The notes: a model not told the origin generated them from the letters alone. 6,983 nucleotides of DNA from Candidatus Dormiibacterota bacterium (GCA_003135035.1 PLDE01000287.1:1-6983), one strand, 5' to 3'; shown: positions 1 through 5,974, counted from the stretch's first letter. Translations and numbers: made by a program.

Positions 1-1004
1 GCCCAGGCGTCGATGTCGTACTTCTTCCACTGGGCGAAGCCCATGTCGCCGACACACATCAAGCGCACTCGGTAGTGCAGGCCTAGCGCCTGCAGCACCG
101 ACTCGGCGTCGGCCAGCAAGGATTCCAGCTCCTCGAGAGATGACTCGGGACGGACGAATTTCACCAGTTCCACCTTGGCGAACTGGTGCATCCGGATGTA
201 GCCTCTGGTGTCCTTGCCGGGCGCTCCCGCCTCACTCCGCCAACAGGGTGTCCAGGCCACGTGGCGGATGGGAAGTTGGTCGGCGGCCAGCACCTCGTCC
301 CGGTAGAGGTTGGTGAGCGGTACTTCCGCAGTGGGAATCAGGAAGCGATCCCCCTCCAGCACATGGAAGGCGTCCTCCTCGAACTTGGGCAGGTTGCCGG
401 TGCCGACCATGCAGTCGCGGCTGACCAGATAGGGCGGCGCGATTTCGGTGTAGCCGTGGTCCCGGGTCGCCATCTCCAGCATCAGCTGAGCCAGTCCCCG
501 CTCCAGACGGGCGCCCGCCCCCTTGAGCAGAGCGAAGCGACTGCCGGAGATCTTGACCGCCCGCTCGAAGTCGAAGATGTCCAGGGCCTCGCCCAACTGG
601 TAGTGAGTTTTCGGCTGAAACGTGAAGTTCGGAGGCTCGCCCCAGGTGCGCACCACCAGGTTCTCGTCGTCGGAACTCCCCTCAGGCACCGATTCGTGGG
701 GCAGGTTGGGCACCAGCAGGAGGAGGCCCGTCAGCCGCTCCTGGACCAGCCGCCGCTCCTCCTGCAGCCTCTGGATCTTTCCCTTGAGCTGAGCCAACCC
801 TGCCCGGGCTGACGCAAGCTCGCCCTGGGTCAGTTTTCCTGAGCGCGCGTTCATCTCCCCGCGGGCTGACTCCTCCTCCCTGAGCAATTGGCGGTGCTGC
901 TGGTCCAAGGCCAGGATCTCATCGATGGGAGCCGGTTCTCCCTTGCGGAGGGCACCCTGCCGAACGAGATCGGGATTCTCGCGGATGAAGTTGAGGGCGA
1001 GCAT
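1..1004 (-). CDS. serS: Seryl-tRNA synthetase, C-terminal part outside the window
   Basis: This gene encodes the class II enzyme that charges tRNA-Ser (and tRNA-Sec where present) with serine in the cytoplasm. About 334 residues are visible, starting [15 protein letters not shown]. The usual length is near 425, so roughly the last 90 residues, including class II motif 3, lie beyond position 1. Residues about 25-105 are a charged helical hairpin ([13 protein letters not shown] and onward), which matches the long coiled-coil arm that grips the tRNA variable arm. The catalytic domain follows with [15 protein letters not shown], the serine-site segment [10 protein letters not shown], and motif 2 as [21 protein letters not shown], which is close to the family consensus. 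The ATG at 1004-1002 gives the standard N-terminus. Only a weak AGGG sits directly before it. The gene begins 9 bases after the lysS stop, so it is probably the last known member of the greA-lysS-serS operon. The identification is secure. Confidence 0.96.
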   Translation of the reverse strand, partial: MLALNFIRENPDLVRQGALRKGEPAPIDEILALDQQHRQLLREEESARGEMNARSGKLTQGELASARAGLAQLKGKIQRLQEERRLVQERLTGLLLLVPNLPHESVPEGSSDDENLVVRTWGEPPNFTFQPKTHYQLGEALDIFDFERAVKISGSRFALLKGAGARLERGLAQLMLEMATRDHGYTEIAPPYLVSRDCMVGTGNLPKFEEDAFHVLEGDRFLIPTAEVPLTNLYRDEVLAADQLPIRHVAWTPCWRSEAGAPGKDTRGYIRMHQFAKVELVKFVRPESSLEELESLLADAESVLQALGLHYRVRLMCVGDMGFAQWKKYDIDAW

Positions 1005-1013
1005 CCCTAAAGG

Positions 1014-2552
1014 TTAGGGGGCTGAGGGACTCTGGGCTTCCTCGCCCACCTGACCTTCGCCGCTCTGCGGCCGCAGCGTCGGGAAGAGGATCACGTCGCG
1101 GATGCTCTGCGCCCCGGTCACCAGCATCACCAGGCGGTCCACCCCGATTCCGATGCCTCCGGCGGGAGGCATTCCGTGCTCGAGGGCCTCGACGAAATCC
1201 TCGTCGAAGGGCTGGGAGTCGAAATCGCCGGCGGAGCGCAATCGAGCCTGTTCCTGGAGTCGCCGGCGCTGGTCGATGGGATCGTTGAGCTCGGCGAAGG
1301 CATTGGCGAGTTCCCGTCCCGCGACCACCAGTTCAAAGCGCTCCACGAAACGAGGGTCAGGACCGAGACGGGCCAGTGGAGAGACCTCGACCGGGAAGTC
1401 GGTGACGAACAGAGGACCGCTCAGATTGGGCTCCACCAGCTGTTCGTAGATGGCATAGAGGACAGTTCCCGAAGATGCGTCGGCGGCCACCTCGACGCTG
1501 AGTCGACCCGCCTCCTCCACCATGCGCTCCGGTTTCTCCCAGAGTAGGTCGAGGTCGAGTCCGGTCAGCTGGTGCACCAGCTGCGACATCGTCTGAGATG
1601 GGAAGGGCGGCTCGAGCGAGATGGCTCCCTGCTCGGTCTGCACGCCATCGGCCAGCGGCGCCGCCGCGGCGGCGGCAGCGACCAGGTCCTGGCAGAGCTC
1701 CTTCATCGAGCCCAGGTCGGCGTAGGCCTGGTAGGCCTCGAGCAGGGTGAACTCCGGGCTGTGCCGGGGTGACAAGCCTTCGTTGCGGAAGGTGCGACCG
1801 ATTTCGTAGACGCGTTCAAACCCCCCCACCAGGAGCCGCTTCAGATAGAGCTCCACCGCGATCCGGAGGTAGAGATCGCTGTCCAGGGAGTGGTAGTGGG
1901 TACGGAAGGGCCGGGCCGCGCCGCCGCCGGGAATCGGCTGCAGCACGGGCGTCTCAACCTCGAGATAGCTGCGCTCGTCGAGAGCCCGGCGCAGCGCCCG
2001 GATGACCTCAGTCCGCTGGCGGAAGATCTCCCGTTGACTGGGATCGGAGAGCAGATCCAGGTAGCGGCGCCGGTAGCGCTGCTCGACGTTCACCAGGCCC
2101 CGGGTCTTGGCGGCCGGCGGTCGCAGTGACTTGGCCAGGAGGGTCAGCCGGACGAGGCGCAGCGAGGGCTCGCCGCGCCTAGTCCTGGTCAGTCTGCCCT
2201 CCGCCCCGACGATGTCGCCCAGGTCGAGTTCTGCCAGCTGGTCGACCAGGTCGTTCTCCGGGTCGTCTCGGCTGGCCAGCAGCTGCAGCGTGCCGCTGGC
2301 GTCGCTGCAGTCGGCGAAGGCGATTCCACCCGACGAGCGCAGCCGCAGGATCCGCCCGGCCACTCGGGCCTCATCACCGAGCTGCTCCGGCTCCCCGGGT
2401 GCCTGCTCGGCTGCCTGGGCACAGGTCAGGCTGGGGCTGAAGTCGACCCCCCAGGCCGGCGTGCCCGCCTGCTGGAGCAGTTCAGCCTTGCGTCGGCGCT
2501 CGGCGATGATCTCGGCAAGCGCCTTACCGCCCGACGGCGGCGGCCCGGTCAC
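1014..2552 (-). CDS. lysS: Lysyl-tRNA synthetase, class II
   Basis: This gene encodes the cytoplasmic class II enzyme that charges tRNA-Lys with lysine. The 512-residue product matches the family length of about 490-510. Residues about 60-140 form the OB-fold anticodon-binding domain (VAGRILRLRSSGGIAFADC, LDLGDIVGAEG). The catalytic core follows with YLEVETPVLQPIPGGGAARPF, ELYLKRLLVGGFERVYEIG, motif 2 as FRNEGLSPRHSPEFT, the segment FVTDFPVEVSPLAR, and motif 3 as GGIGIGVDRLVML before RDVILFP. Motif 2 normally reads HNPEFT, so the serine is a small departure. An alanine run near residue 290 and a polar tail of about 20 residues after the last conserved block look like lineage additions. The start is GTG at 2552-2550, whose bases overlap the greA stop as GTGA. 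An AAGGTGG lies just upstream inside greA. This suggests translation coupled to greA. Confidence 0.96.
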   Translation of the reverse strand: MTGPPPSGGKALAEIIAERRRKAELLQQAGTPAWGVDFSPSLTCAQAAEQAPGEPEQLGDEARVAGRILRLRSSGGIAFADCSDASGTLQLLASRDDPENDLVDQLAELDLGDIVGAEGRLTRTRRGEPSLRLVRLTLLAKSLRPPAAKTRGLVNVEQRYRRRYLDLLSDPSQREIFRQRTEVIRALRRALDERSYLEVETPVLQPIPGGGAARPFRTHYHSLDSDLYLRIAVELYLKRLLVGGFERVYEIGRTFRNEGLSPRHSPEFTLLEAYQAYADLGSMKELCQDLVAAAAAAAPLADGVQTEQGAISLEPPFPSQTMSQLVHQLTGLDLDLLWEKPERMVEEAGRLSVEVAADASSGTVLYAIYEQLVEPNLSGPLFVTDFPVEVSPLARLGPDPRFVERFELVVAGRELANAFAELNDPIDQRRRLQEQARLRSAGDFDSQPFDEDFVEALEHGMPPAGGIGIGVDRLVMLVTGAQSIRDVILFPTLRPQSGEGQVGEEAQSPSAP

Positions 2553-3016
2553 GCCACCTTTACGATCTGAACCTGACGGGCGCCTCCGGGAGTCTCCACG
2601 TTGATCTTCTCGCCGCCGCGGCGGCCCAGGAGGGCCTTACCCACCGGCGACTCCAGCGAGATCCGGCCAGAACCGGCGTCGGCCTCGGCTGGACCGACGA
2701 TGGTGTAGGTGGTCTCGCCGAACTCGTCCTTGACCTTCACCGATGAACCCAACTGCACCGAGCCGTCGTTGTGGTCATCGGTCTCGATCAGGCTGGCGTT
2801 GCGGATCATCTGCTCTACAGTCATGATCCGGCCTTCCATGAAGCCCTGGTCGTTCTTGGCGTCCTCGTACTCAGCGTTCTCACTGAGATCGCCGAACTCC
2901 TTGGCCTGCTTGATCCGCAGCGCGATCTCGGGGCGCCGCTCGTTAACCAGGCGGTCTAGCTCCTCTTGGAGCTTGCGCAGACCCTCTGGGGTCAGGAGTA
3001 CTGGCTTGTCCTGCAT
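2549..3016 (-). CDS. greA: Transcription elongation factor GreA
   Basis: GreA enters the secondary channel of RNA polymerase and stimulates cleavage of the transcript in backtracked complexes, which restarts elongation and improves fidelity. The 155-residue length is typical. Residues 10-75 form the antiparallel coiled coil, with GDLSENAEYEDAK at 42-54 at its tip. D43 and E46 are the acidic pair that helps bind catalytic magnesium, matching D41 and E44 of the E. coli protein. Residues about 80-155 are the FKBP-like domain, with GRISLESPVGKALLGR as its signature. The start is ATG at 3016-3014. An AAGGAG lies at 3032-3027, 10 bases upstream, and a second GGAG lies 2 bases upstream. It is the first gene of the minus-strand operon with lysS and serS, read from the promoter at 3100-3128. 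Confidence 0.97.
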   Translation of the reverse strand: MQDKPVLLTPEGLRKLQEELDRLVNERRPEIALRIKQAKEFGDLSENAEYEDAKNDQGFMEGRIMTVEQMIRNASLIETDDHNDGSVQLGSSVKVKDEFGETTYTIVGPAEADAGSGRISLESPVGKALLGRRGGEKINVETPGGARQVQIVKVA

Positions 3017-3032
3017 CGCTCCACTGCTCCTT

Positions 3033-3048
3033 ACCGGCTACGGCCGGT
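3033..3048 (-). repeat. Inverted repeat next to the greA ribosome binding site
   Basis: A perfect 6-base inverted repeat reads ACCGGC, four loop bases CGTA, then GCCGGT on the minus strand. It ends directly against the AAGGAG ribosome binding site of greA (3032-3027). As RNA it would form a small stable hairpin in the greA leader. It has no T tract, so it is not a terminator. It may affect ribosome access or be a protein-binding site. That role is inference from position only. Confidence 0.5.
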
Positions 3049-3099
3049 GTGACTGCCGCCGCCAGCGCGCGAGGTTGCGCACGGAGGCCGGGAAAAGGA

Positions 3100-3128
3100 A
3101 GTCTACCGAACCCTTGCCGCTCTGGCAA
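3100..3128 (-). promoter_or_regulatory. Predicted promoter of the greA-lysS-serS operon
   Basis: On the minus strand TTGCCA (3128-3123) is followed by exactly 17 bases and then TAGACT (3105-3100). This is a good match to the housekeeping sigma factor pattern. Transcription would begin near 3093 and give a leader of about 75 bases before the greA ATG. The leader contains the inverted repeat at 3033-3048. A second, weaker arrangement farther upstream (TTGCGA, 17 bases, TACGGT, around 3145-3175) could also contribute. This is a prediction from sequence only. Confidence 0.6.
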
Positions 3129-3175
3129 CGCTGAACTTACACACGACCGTATCTATTCCTTCACCAGTTCGCAAT

Positions 3176-3204
3176 TTGCCGCCTTGAGAGCGCGGTGCTA
3201 GGCT
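3176..3204 (+). promoter_or_regulatory. Predicted promoter of a candidate small RNA
   Basis: On the plus strand TTGCCG (3176-3181) and TAGGCT (3199-3204) are separated by 17 bases. The -10 element is preceded by TGC, which gives the extended form TGCTAGGCT. This is one of the best promoter matches in the window. No plus-strand protein gene follows: the next plus-strand gene starts at 4178, and the terminator at 3260-3288 comes first. The promoter therefore seems to serve only the short RNA at about 3211-3288. It runs back to back with the greA promoter. Confidence 0.6.
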
Positions 3205-3210
3205 AAAGCT

Positions 3211-3288
3211 GCCCGGAGGGGTAAGTCCCGCTGGGCCACCAAGTCACCCCCCCCTCTCGGGGCGTCCCTTTCGGGGGGCGCCCTTTTT
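3211..3288 (+). ncRNA. Candidate small RNA of about 78 bases, no family recognised
   Basis: Seen in the sequence: a promoter ends at 3204 and a strong intrinsic terminator ends at 3288, with no start codon and usable frame between them. The predicted RNA begins with a hairpin. GCCCGG (3211-3216) pairs with CUGGGC (3231-3236), and inside it GGGG (3218-3221) pairs with UCCC (3226-3229) around a UAAG loop. A linker with eight consecutive C (3247-3254) follows, then the terminator hairpin. The C run next to UCUC is complementary to G-rich ribosome binding sites, a feature of some regulatory small RNAs. The actinobacterial 6C RNA also carries C runs near hairpins, but it has two C-loops, and I do not claim membership. 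The gene points toward coaX and ends 13 bases before its stop codon, so it could also meet the coaX transcript as antisense. Function unknown. Confidence 0.5.
3260..3288 (+). terminator. Intrinsic terminator of the candidate small RNA
   Basis: GGGCGTCCC (3260-3268) pairs with GGGGCGCCC (3275-3283) in a 9-pair stem containing one G-U pair. The loop is TTTCGG. Five T (3284-3288) follow at once on the plus strand. The minus strand has no T tract after the stem, so it works as a terminator only for plus-strand transcription and does not explain how coaX transcripts end. Confidence 0.75.
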
Positions 3289-3301
3289 GCTTAAGTGGGA
3301 G

Positions 3302-4072
3302 TTACTCGCGACCCCGGTTGAGCACCTCGAGGACCCGCAGTCCCTCGAGCAGCACCAGGGGGTCGATGTGGTCCACGCCTCTGACCAGAGGTGCCACCAG
3401 CTCGGCCAGACCGCCGGTGGCGATGACCTTGGCCTCGCCGGCCATTTCCTCACGGATCCGGGCGATCATGCCCTCCGCCTGAGCCGCTGCCCCGTACATG
3501 ATTCCCGCCTGGACCGAGGTCACCGTGGTCCGCCCCAGGGCCTTGGGCGGCGCCACCAGATCGACTCGGGGCAGCCGCGCCGCCCGGGCGAAGAGCGCGT
3601 CCACCGAGAGCTGGAGTCCTGGGGCGATGGCCCCGCCCAGGTAGCTGCCCTGCTCGTCGATGGCGTCAAAGACGGTGGCCGTTCCGAAGCTGACCATGAT
3701 CGCCGGTCCCCGATAGCGGTGGTGCACCCCAACCGCGGTGACGATGCGGTCGGCGCCGACGTCTCGGGCCGGGTCGTAGTGGATCTCGATCCCTGTTCTG
3801 GTGCCGGGTCCGACGATGAGCGGCTCCACGGAGAAGTAGCTCCGAGCCATCTCCGCCAGGGGCTGGTTGAGGCTGGGAACGACGCAGCTGACGGCGATGG
3901 CTTCGACCTTGGCCGACACGTCTCTCTGGTTTAGAAAGGTGAGCAGCTGGCCACCCAGCTCGTCCGGGGTCGCCTCCCTTCTGGTGGTGAAGCGGCCGTG
4001 CGTGCTCAGCTCCTCCCCAACGAAGAGGCCCAGGGTTAGGTTGGAGTTGCCTACGTCGATGGCCAGCAGCAA
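3302..4072 (-). CDS. coaX: Type III pantothenate kinase
   Basis: CoaX phosphorylates pantothenate with ATP, the first step of coenzyme A synthesis. The type III enzyme belongs to the ASKHA fold and is not inhibited by CoA. The frame is open upstream to 4483, but the family begins at the ATP-binding motif AIDVGNSN (residues 4-11). The TTG at 4072-4070 has a strong GGAGGA (4084-4079) 6 bases before it and gives 256 residues, the normal length. D6 and N9 of the first phosphate motif are present, and GPGTRTGI (88-95) and GADR with D108, the expected catalytic base, are clear. The segments YLGGAIAPG (144-152) and IATGGLAELV (217-226) also match. The second phosphate motif, usually DFGTATT, reads SFGTATV at 128-134, so the conserved Asp is Ser. 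The stop lies 13 bases from the end of the opposing small RNA. Confidence 0.93.
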   Translation of the reverse strand: MLLAIDVGNSNLTLGLFVGEELSTHGRFTTRREATPDELGGQLLTFLNQRDVSAKVEAIAVSCVVPSLNQPLAEMARSYFSVEPLIVGPGTRTGIEIHYDPARDVGADRIVTAVGVHHRYRGPAIMVSFGTATVFDAIDEQGSYLGGAIAPGLQLSVDALFARAARLPRVDLVAPPKALGRTTVTSVQAGIMYGAAAQAEGMIARIREEMAGEAKVIATGGLAELVAPLVRGVDHIDPLVLLEGLRVLEVLNRGRE

Positions 4073-4078
4073 GCGCGA

Positions 4079-4084
4079 TCCTCC
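4079..4084 (-). promoter_or_regulatory. Ribosome binding site that sets the coaX start
   Basis: The minus strand reads GGAGGA, 6 bases before the TTG at 4072. It is one of the clearest ribosome binding sites in the window. It decides between this TTG and the far upstream in-frame ATG at 4483, which would add 137 residues unrelated to CoaX. Confidence 0.75.
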
Positions 4085-4115
4085 GAGCGTCTCTAGGCTT
4101 CCTCGAGCCCTGCCG

Positions 4116-4121
4116 ACTATA
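4116..4121 (-). promoter_or_regulatory. Possible -10 element of coaX
   Basis: The minus strand has TATAGT, close to the TATAAT consensus, about 44 bases upstream of the coaX start. No convincing -35 hexamer lies 16-19 bases upstream of it (GC-rich sequence such as TGGAGG). The overlapping plus-strand bases TATATC could equally serve the divergent genes from 4178. Weak evidence. Confidence 0.3.
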
Positions 4122-4177
4122 TCCGCGCCGGCACCGCCGCCTCCAGCGTCCTCACCGGCAGATGAGACGATGGACGG

Positions 4178-4342
4178 GTGACTCGCCGTTACCGCTACCG
4201 TCAGGCCTATCCGCAACGCCAGGTGCGCTGGCTGCCCGGGTTCTGCTGCGCCCTGCCGGCCGGCTGCTGCCTGCTCTGGACGGTGCTCTTCGGCCTCGCC
4301 CTGCTGGTCAGCGTCCTGACCCTGCTGCGCCACCTGATCTAG
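4178..4342 (+). CDS. Small single-span membrane protein, 54 residues, unknown function
   Basis: I do not recognise this protein. It starts at GTG 4178, the only start before codon 16, since a stop in frame sits at 4163-4165. It ends with TAG at 4340-4342. The N-terminal 18 residues are basic and tyrosine-rich (MTRRYRYRQAYPQRQVRW). Residues about 19-50 are hydrophobic and include two Cys pairs (FCCALPAG, CCLLW) and VLFGLALLVSVLTLL, followed by RHLI. This predicts one membrane helix with the basic end inside. Coding is supported by codon bias: from codon 12 onward every third position is G or C. No clear ribosome binding site is visible (only GGACGG directly before the start), so translation may be weak or the message nearly leaderless. 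It lies between divergent coaX and dus, 95 bases before dus, and may share a transcript with dus. Confidence 0.6.
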   Translation: MTRRYRYRQAYPQRQVRWLPGFCCALPAGCCLLWTVLFGLALLVSVLTLLRHLI

Positions 4343-4437
4343 CACCCCGGCGCAGCCCCGGGCCAGTTCCGCGATCATGGAAGCAGGCGCCCAGCACGGC
4401 GTAGCTCTCCCCCATCGACCTGGAGGCAACTCCCAGC

Positions 4438-5511
4438 TTGACCGCGACTGCGCTACCGGAATCTCGACTGCCGGCGCCGACAACCGTGCCCGGGCTACGG
4501 ATCGGCGCGCTGGAGCTCTCGACTCCGATCTTCATCGCGCCCATGGTCGGCATCACCGATCGGCCCTTCCGTGCCTTCGCCAGGGAGATGGGGGTGGGCT
4601 TGACCTGCACCGAGATGACCGCCGCCGCTGCTCTGGTGCGAGCCCCCGAGGGGGTTGCCGCCCGGCTCCTCGACCTCGGCCCGGAGGAGGTCCCGGTGGC
4701 GGCCCAGCTGGTCGGCAATGATCCCCAGGTGATGGCCGATGCGGCTCAGATCTGCGTCGAGCTGGGGGCCGACCTGGTCGACGTCAACCTGGGCTGCCCG
4801 GTGCCCAAGGTGGTGCGCCTGGGATCGGGGGCGGCCCTGGCCCGGGAGATCTCTCGGACGGCGGCGGTGCTGGAGGCGATGGTGCGGGCGGTGGACGTTC
4901 CCGTCACCGCCAAGATGCGAACTGGCTGGGACTACCAGAGCATCAACGCGCCGGAGCTCTCGCGCGCCCTGGAGGACGTCGGGGTGGCGGCGGTCACCGT
5001 CCACGGGCGGACCCGGTGCCAGAAGTACACCGGCTGGGCAGACTGGGACGAGATCGCCCGCGTCAAGGAAGCGGTCCGCCAGATCCCCGTGCTGGGCTCG
5101 GGCGACGTCCGCGACACCGCCCTGATCGAGGCCAGAATCAGAGCCGGCGCCGTCGACGGGGTGGTGGTGGCGCGGGGAATGCTCGGCGATTGGAACTTCC
5201 TGGAGCAGACGGTCAGCCAGCTGCGCTGGGGTGAGCCCGGCCCGACGCCTGACTTTGCAGATCGCCTGCGGCTGGCCAAGCGCCACTGGGACGCCATGGT
5301 GGTTCACCACGGCGAGCAGCACGGTGTGCGCCTGAGCCGCAAGTTCGTGGTCTGGGCGATCAAGGGATGCGATGGCGCCGCCCGGCTGCGAGCGCGGGTG
5401 GCCGACCTCTTCACCCAGGCGGACCTCGATGAGCTCTATCAAGACATCCTCCACGCCGGCGAGGGTCCGACCGGCTGGCACCGGCCCAACTTCACCTCGG
5501 GCGAGGGCTGA
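4438..5511 (+). CDS. dusB: tRNA-dihydrouridine synthase, DusB type
   Basis: This flavoenzyme reduces specific uridines in the tRNA D-loop to dihydrouridine, using FMN and NADPH. The product has 357 residues. The N-terminal TIM barrel carries IFIAPMVGITDRPFR (31-45) and TEMTAAAAL, then VNLGCPVPKVV with the catalytic C120, VTAKMRTGWD (156-165), VTVHGRTRCQKYTGWADW (186-203), and the FMN phosphate region VLGSGDV (218-224) and VVARGMLGDWNF (243-254). The last usually reads RGALGNPW, so GDWNF is a variant. The C-terminal helical tRNA-binding domain shows HHGEQHGVRLSRKFVVWAIKG (290-310). The start is TTG at 4438, with GGAGG at 4422-4426, 11 bases upstream. GTG at 4486 is a possible shorter start but lacks a binding site. 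The gene runs away from coaX, unlike the co-directional order common elsewhere. The exact Dus subclass is inferred from the CPVPKVV block. Confidence 0.92.
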   Translation: MTATALPESRLPAPTTVPGLRIGALELSTPIFIAPMVGITDRPFRAFAREMGVGLTCTEMTAAAALVRAPEGVAARLLDLGPEEVPVAAQLVGNDPQVMADAAQICVELGADLVDVNLGCPVPKVVRLGSGAALAREISRTAAVLEAMVRAVDVPVTAKMRTGWDYQSINAPELSRALEDVGVAAVTVHGRTRCQKYTGWADWDEIARVKEAVRQIPVLGSGDVRDTALIEARIRAGAVDGVVVARGMLGDWNFLEQTVSQLRWGEPGPTPDFADRLRLAKRHWDAMVVHHGEQHGVRLSRKFVVWAIKGCDGAARLRARVADLFTQADLDELYQDILHAGEGPTGWHRPNFTSGEG

Positions 5512-5560
5512 GCTGGCCCCCGGGTCTCGCCGCCACCTGGTCTGTCCCTCCGGATGCCGA

Positions 5561-5905
5561 TTGGGGAAGTTCGAGATCCTCGGCGCCCCGGTCTTCGTCG
5601 ACAGCGGCGGCCGCTACCTGAGCCACCAGGACAAGATGGCCACCTTCCGCTGCGCCGAGTGTCAGGCGGTCGCGATTGATCTCGCCGCCGCTGCCAGCGC
5701 CCGTGCCCGGGATACCGGCTACGCGCCACCGCCCACTCTGCGCTGCCCCGCCTGCGGCTCCAGCCTGCTCTCCCCGGAGGACCACGACCCGCTCCTGGAC
5801 CTAGAATGCCCCGACTGCGGCGCCGTCTTCAGCTGGGATGAGGGCAGCCCGTCTCTGCTGGGCAGTTTCTCTGAACCGCTGCCCGAGACGGATCCGGAGG
5901 AGTGA
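5561..5905 (+). CDS. Small zinc-ribbon protein, unknown function; start uncertain
   Basis: I do not recognise the family. From TTG at 5561 the product has 114 residues with three CxxC knuckles: CAEC (31-34), CPACG (62-66) and CPDCG (83-87). It ends in an acidic tail (PLPETDPEE). The last two knuckles make one complete zinc ribbon. CAEC would need a partner, and in the same frame just upstream of the TTG stands CPSGC (about 5543-5557), which would complete a second ribbon. If so, translation begins farther upstream, at a CTG (5513 with GAGG nearby, or 5537), since ATG and GTG are absent between the dus stop and the TTG. The ATG at 5636 has AGGA at 5628-5631 but would drop a stretch whose third positions are all G or C. 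It is likely co-transcribed with dus (gap 49 bases). Zinc ribbons often bind nucleic acid or protein. That role is inference. Confidence 0.65.
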   Translation: MGKFEILGAPVFVDSGGRYLSHQDKMATFRCAECQAVAIDLAAAASARARDTGYAPPPTLRCPACGSSLLSPEDHDPLLDLECPDCGAVFSWDEGSPSLLGSFSEPLPETDPEE

Positions 5906-5915
5906 GGACGCACCC

Positions 5916-5935
5916 GCCTGCTTGCTTACGCAGGC
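5916..5935. repeat. Inverted repeat between the zinc-ribbon and phosphoesterase genes
   Basis: GCCTGC (5916-5921) and GCAGGC (5930-5935) form a 6-base inverted repeat with 8 bases between. No T tract follows on either strand, so it is not a standard intrinsic terminator. It could be a weak terminator or an operator for the gene at 5975. Little more can be said. Confidence 0.3.
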
Positions 5936-5961
5936 ACTCAGAGTCTGGCCGGCGCGAGGGT

Positions 5962-5967
5962 TACCCT
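5962..5967 (+). promoter_or_regulatory. Predicted -10 element of a leaderless phosphoesterase transcript
   Basis: TACCCT ends 7 bases before the ATG at 5975. The transcript would therefore begin at or next to the A of the start codon. No ribosome binding site exists in the correct place (GAGGG lies too far upstream). This spacing is the classic mark of leaderless genes in actinobacteria and some other high-GC bacteria. A -35 element is not evident. Confidence 0.45.
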
Positions 5968-5974
5968 GCCCACC

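Noticed and set aside
186..812. Plus-strand open frame opposite serS
   Set aside because: It is the antisense shadow of the seryl-tRNA synthetase reading frame, which has clear family motifs.
3205..3290. SRP RNA (ffs) or a tRNA in the greA-coaX gap
   Set aside because: CCGGAGGGG recalls the SRP apical sequence, but the GGAAGGNAGCAGCC motif is absent. No cloverleaf or TTCGAATCC-like T-loop can be built.
4343..4437. Further gene or terminator between the small membrane gene and dus
   Set aside because: The ATG at 4377 opens a frame that only reads dus out of frame, and the CCCCGG/CCCGGG stretch forms no stem with a T tract. I see only the dus ribosome binding site.
4073..4483. In-frame N-terminal extension of coaX to an ATG at 4483
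   Set aside because: The added 137 residues have no CoaX similarity. The strong GGAGGA sits before the TTG at 4072, and the opposite strand carries the small membrane gene with better codon bias.
4495..5481. Long minus-strand open frame (328 residues) opposite dus
   Set aside because: It mirrors the dus codons, a common artefact in high-GC DNA, and its translation is rich in His, Arg and Gly with no family motif.
5372..5560. ATG starts at 5372 or 5429 for the zinc-ribbon gene
   Set aside because: They would overlap dus by more than 80 bases in another frame. The resulting residues are low-complexity Ser/Pro/Arg of the kind dus codons give when read off-frame. A start after the dus stop is more likely.
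5916..5940. Intrinsic terminator after the zinc-ribbon gene
   Set aside because: The 6-base stem has an 8-base loop and no T tract on either strand.
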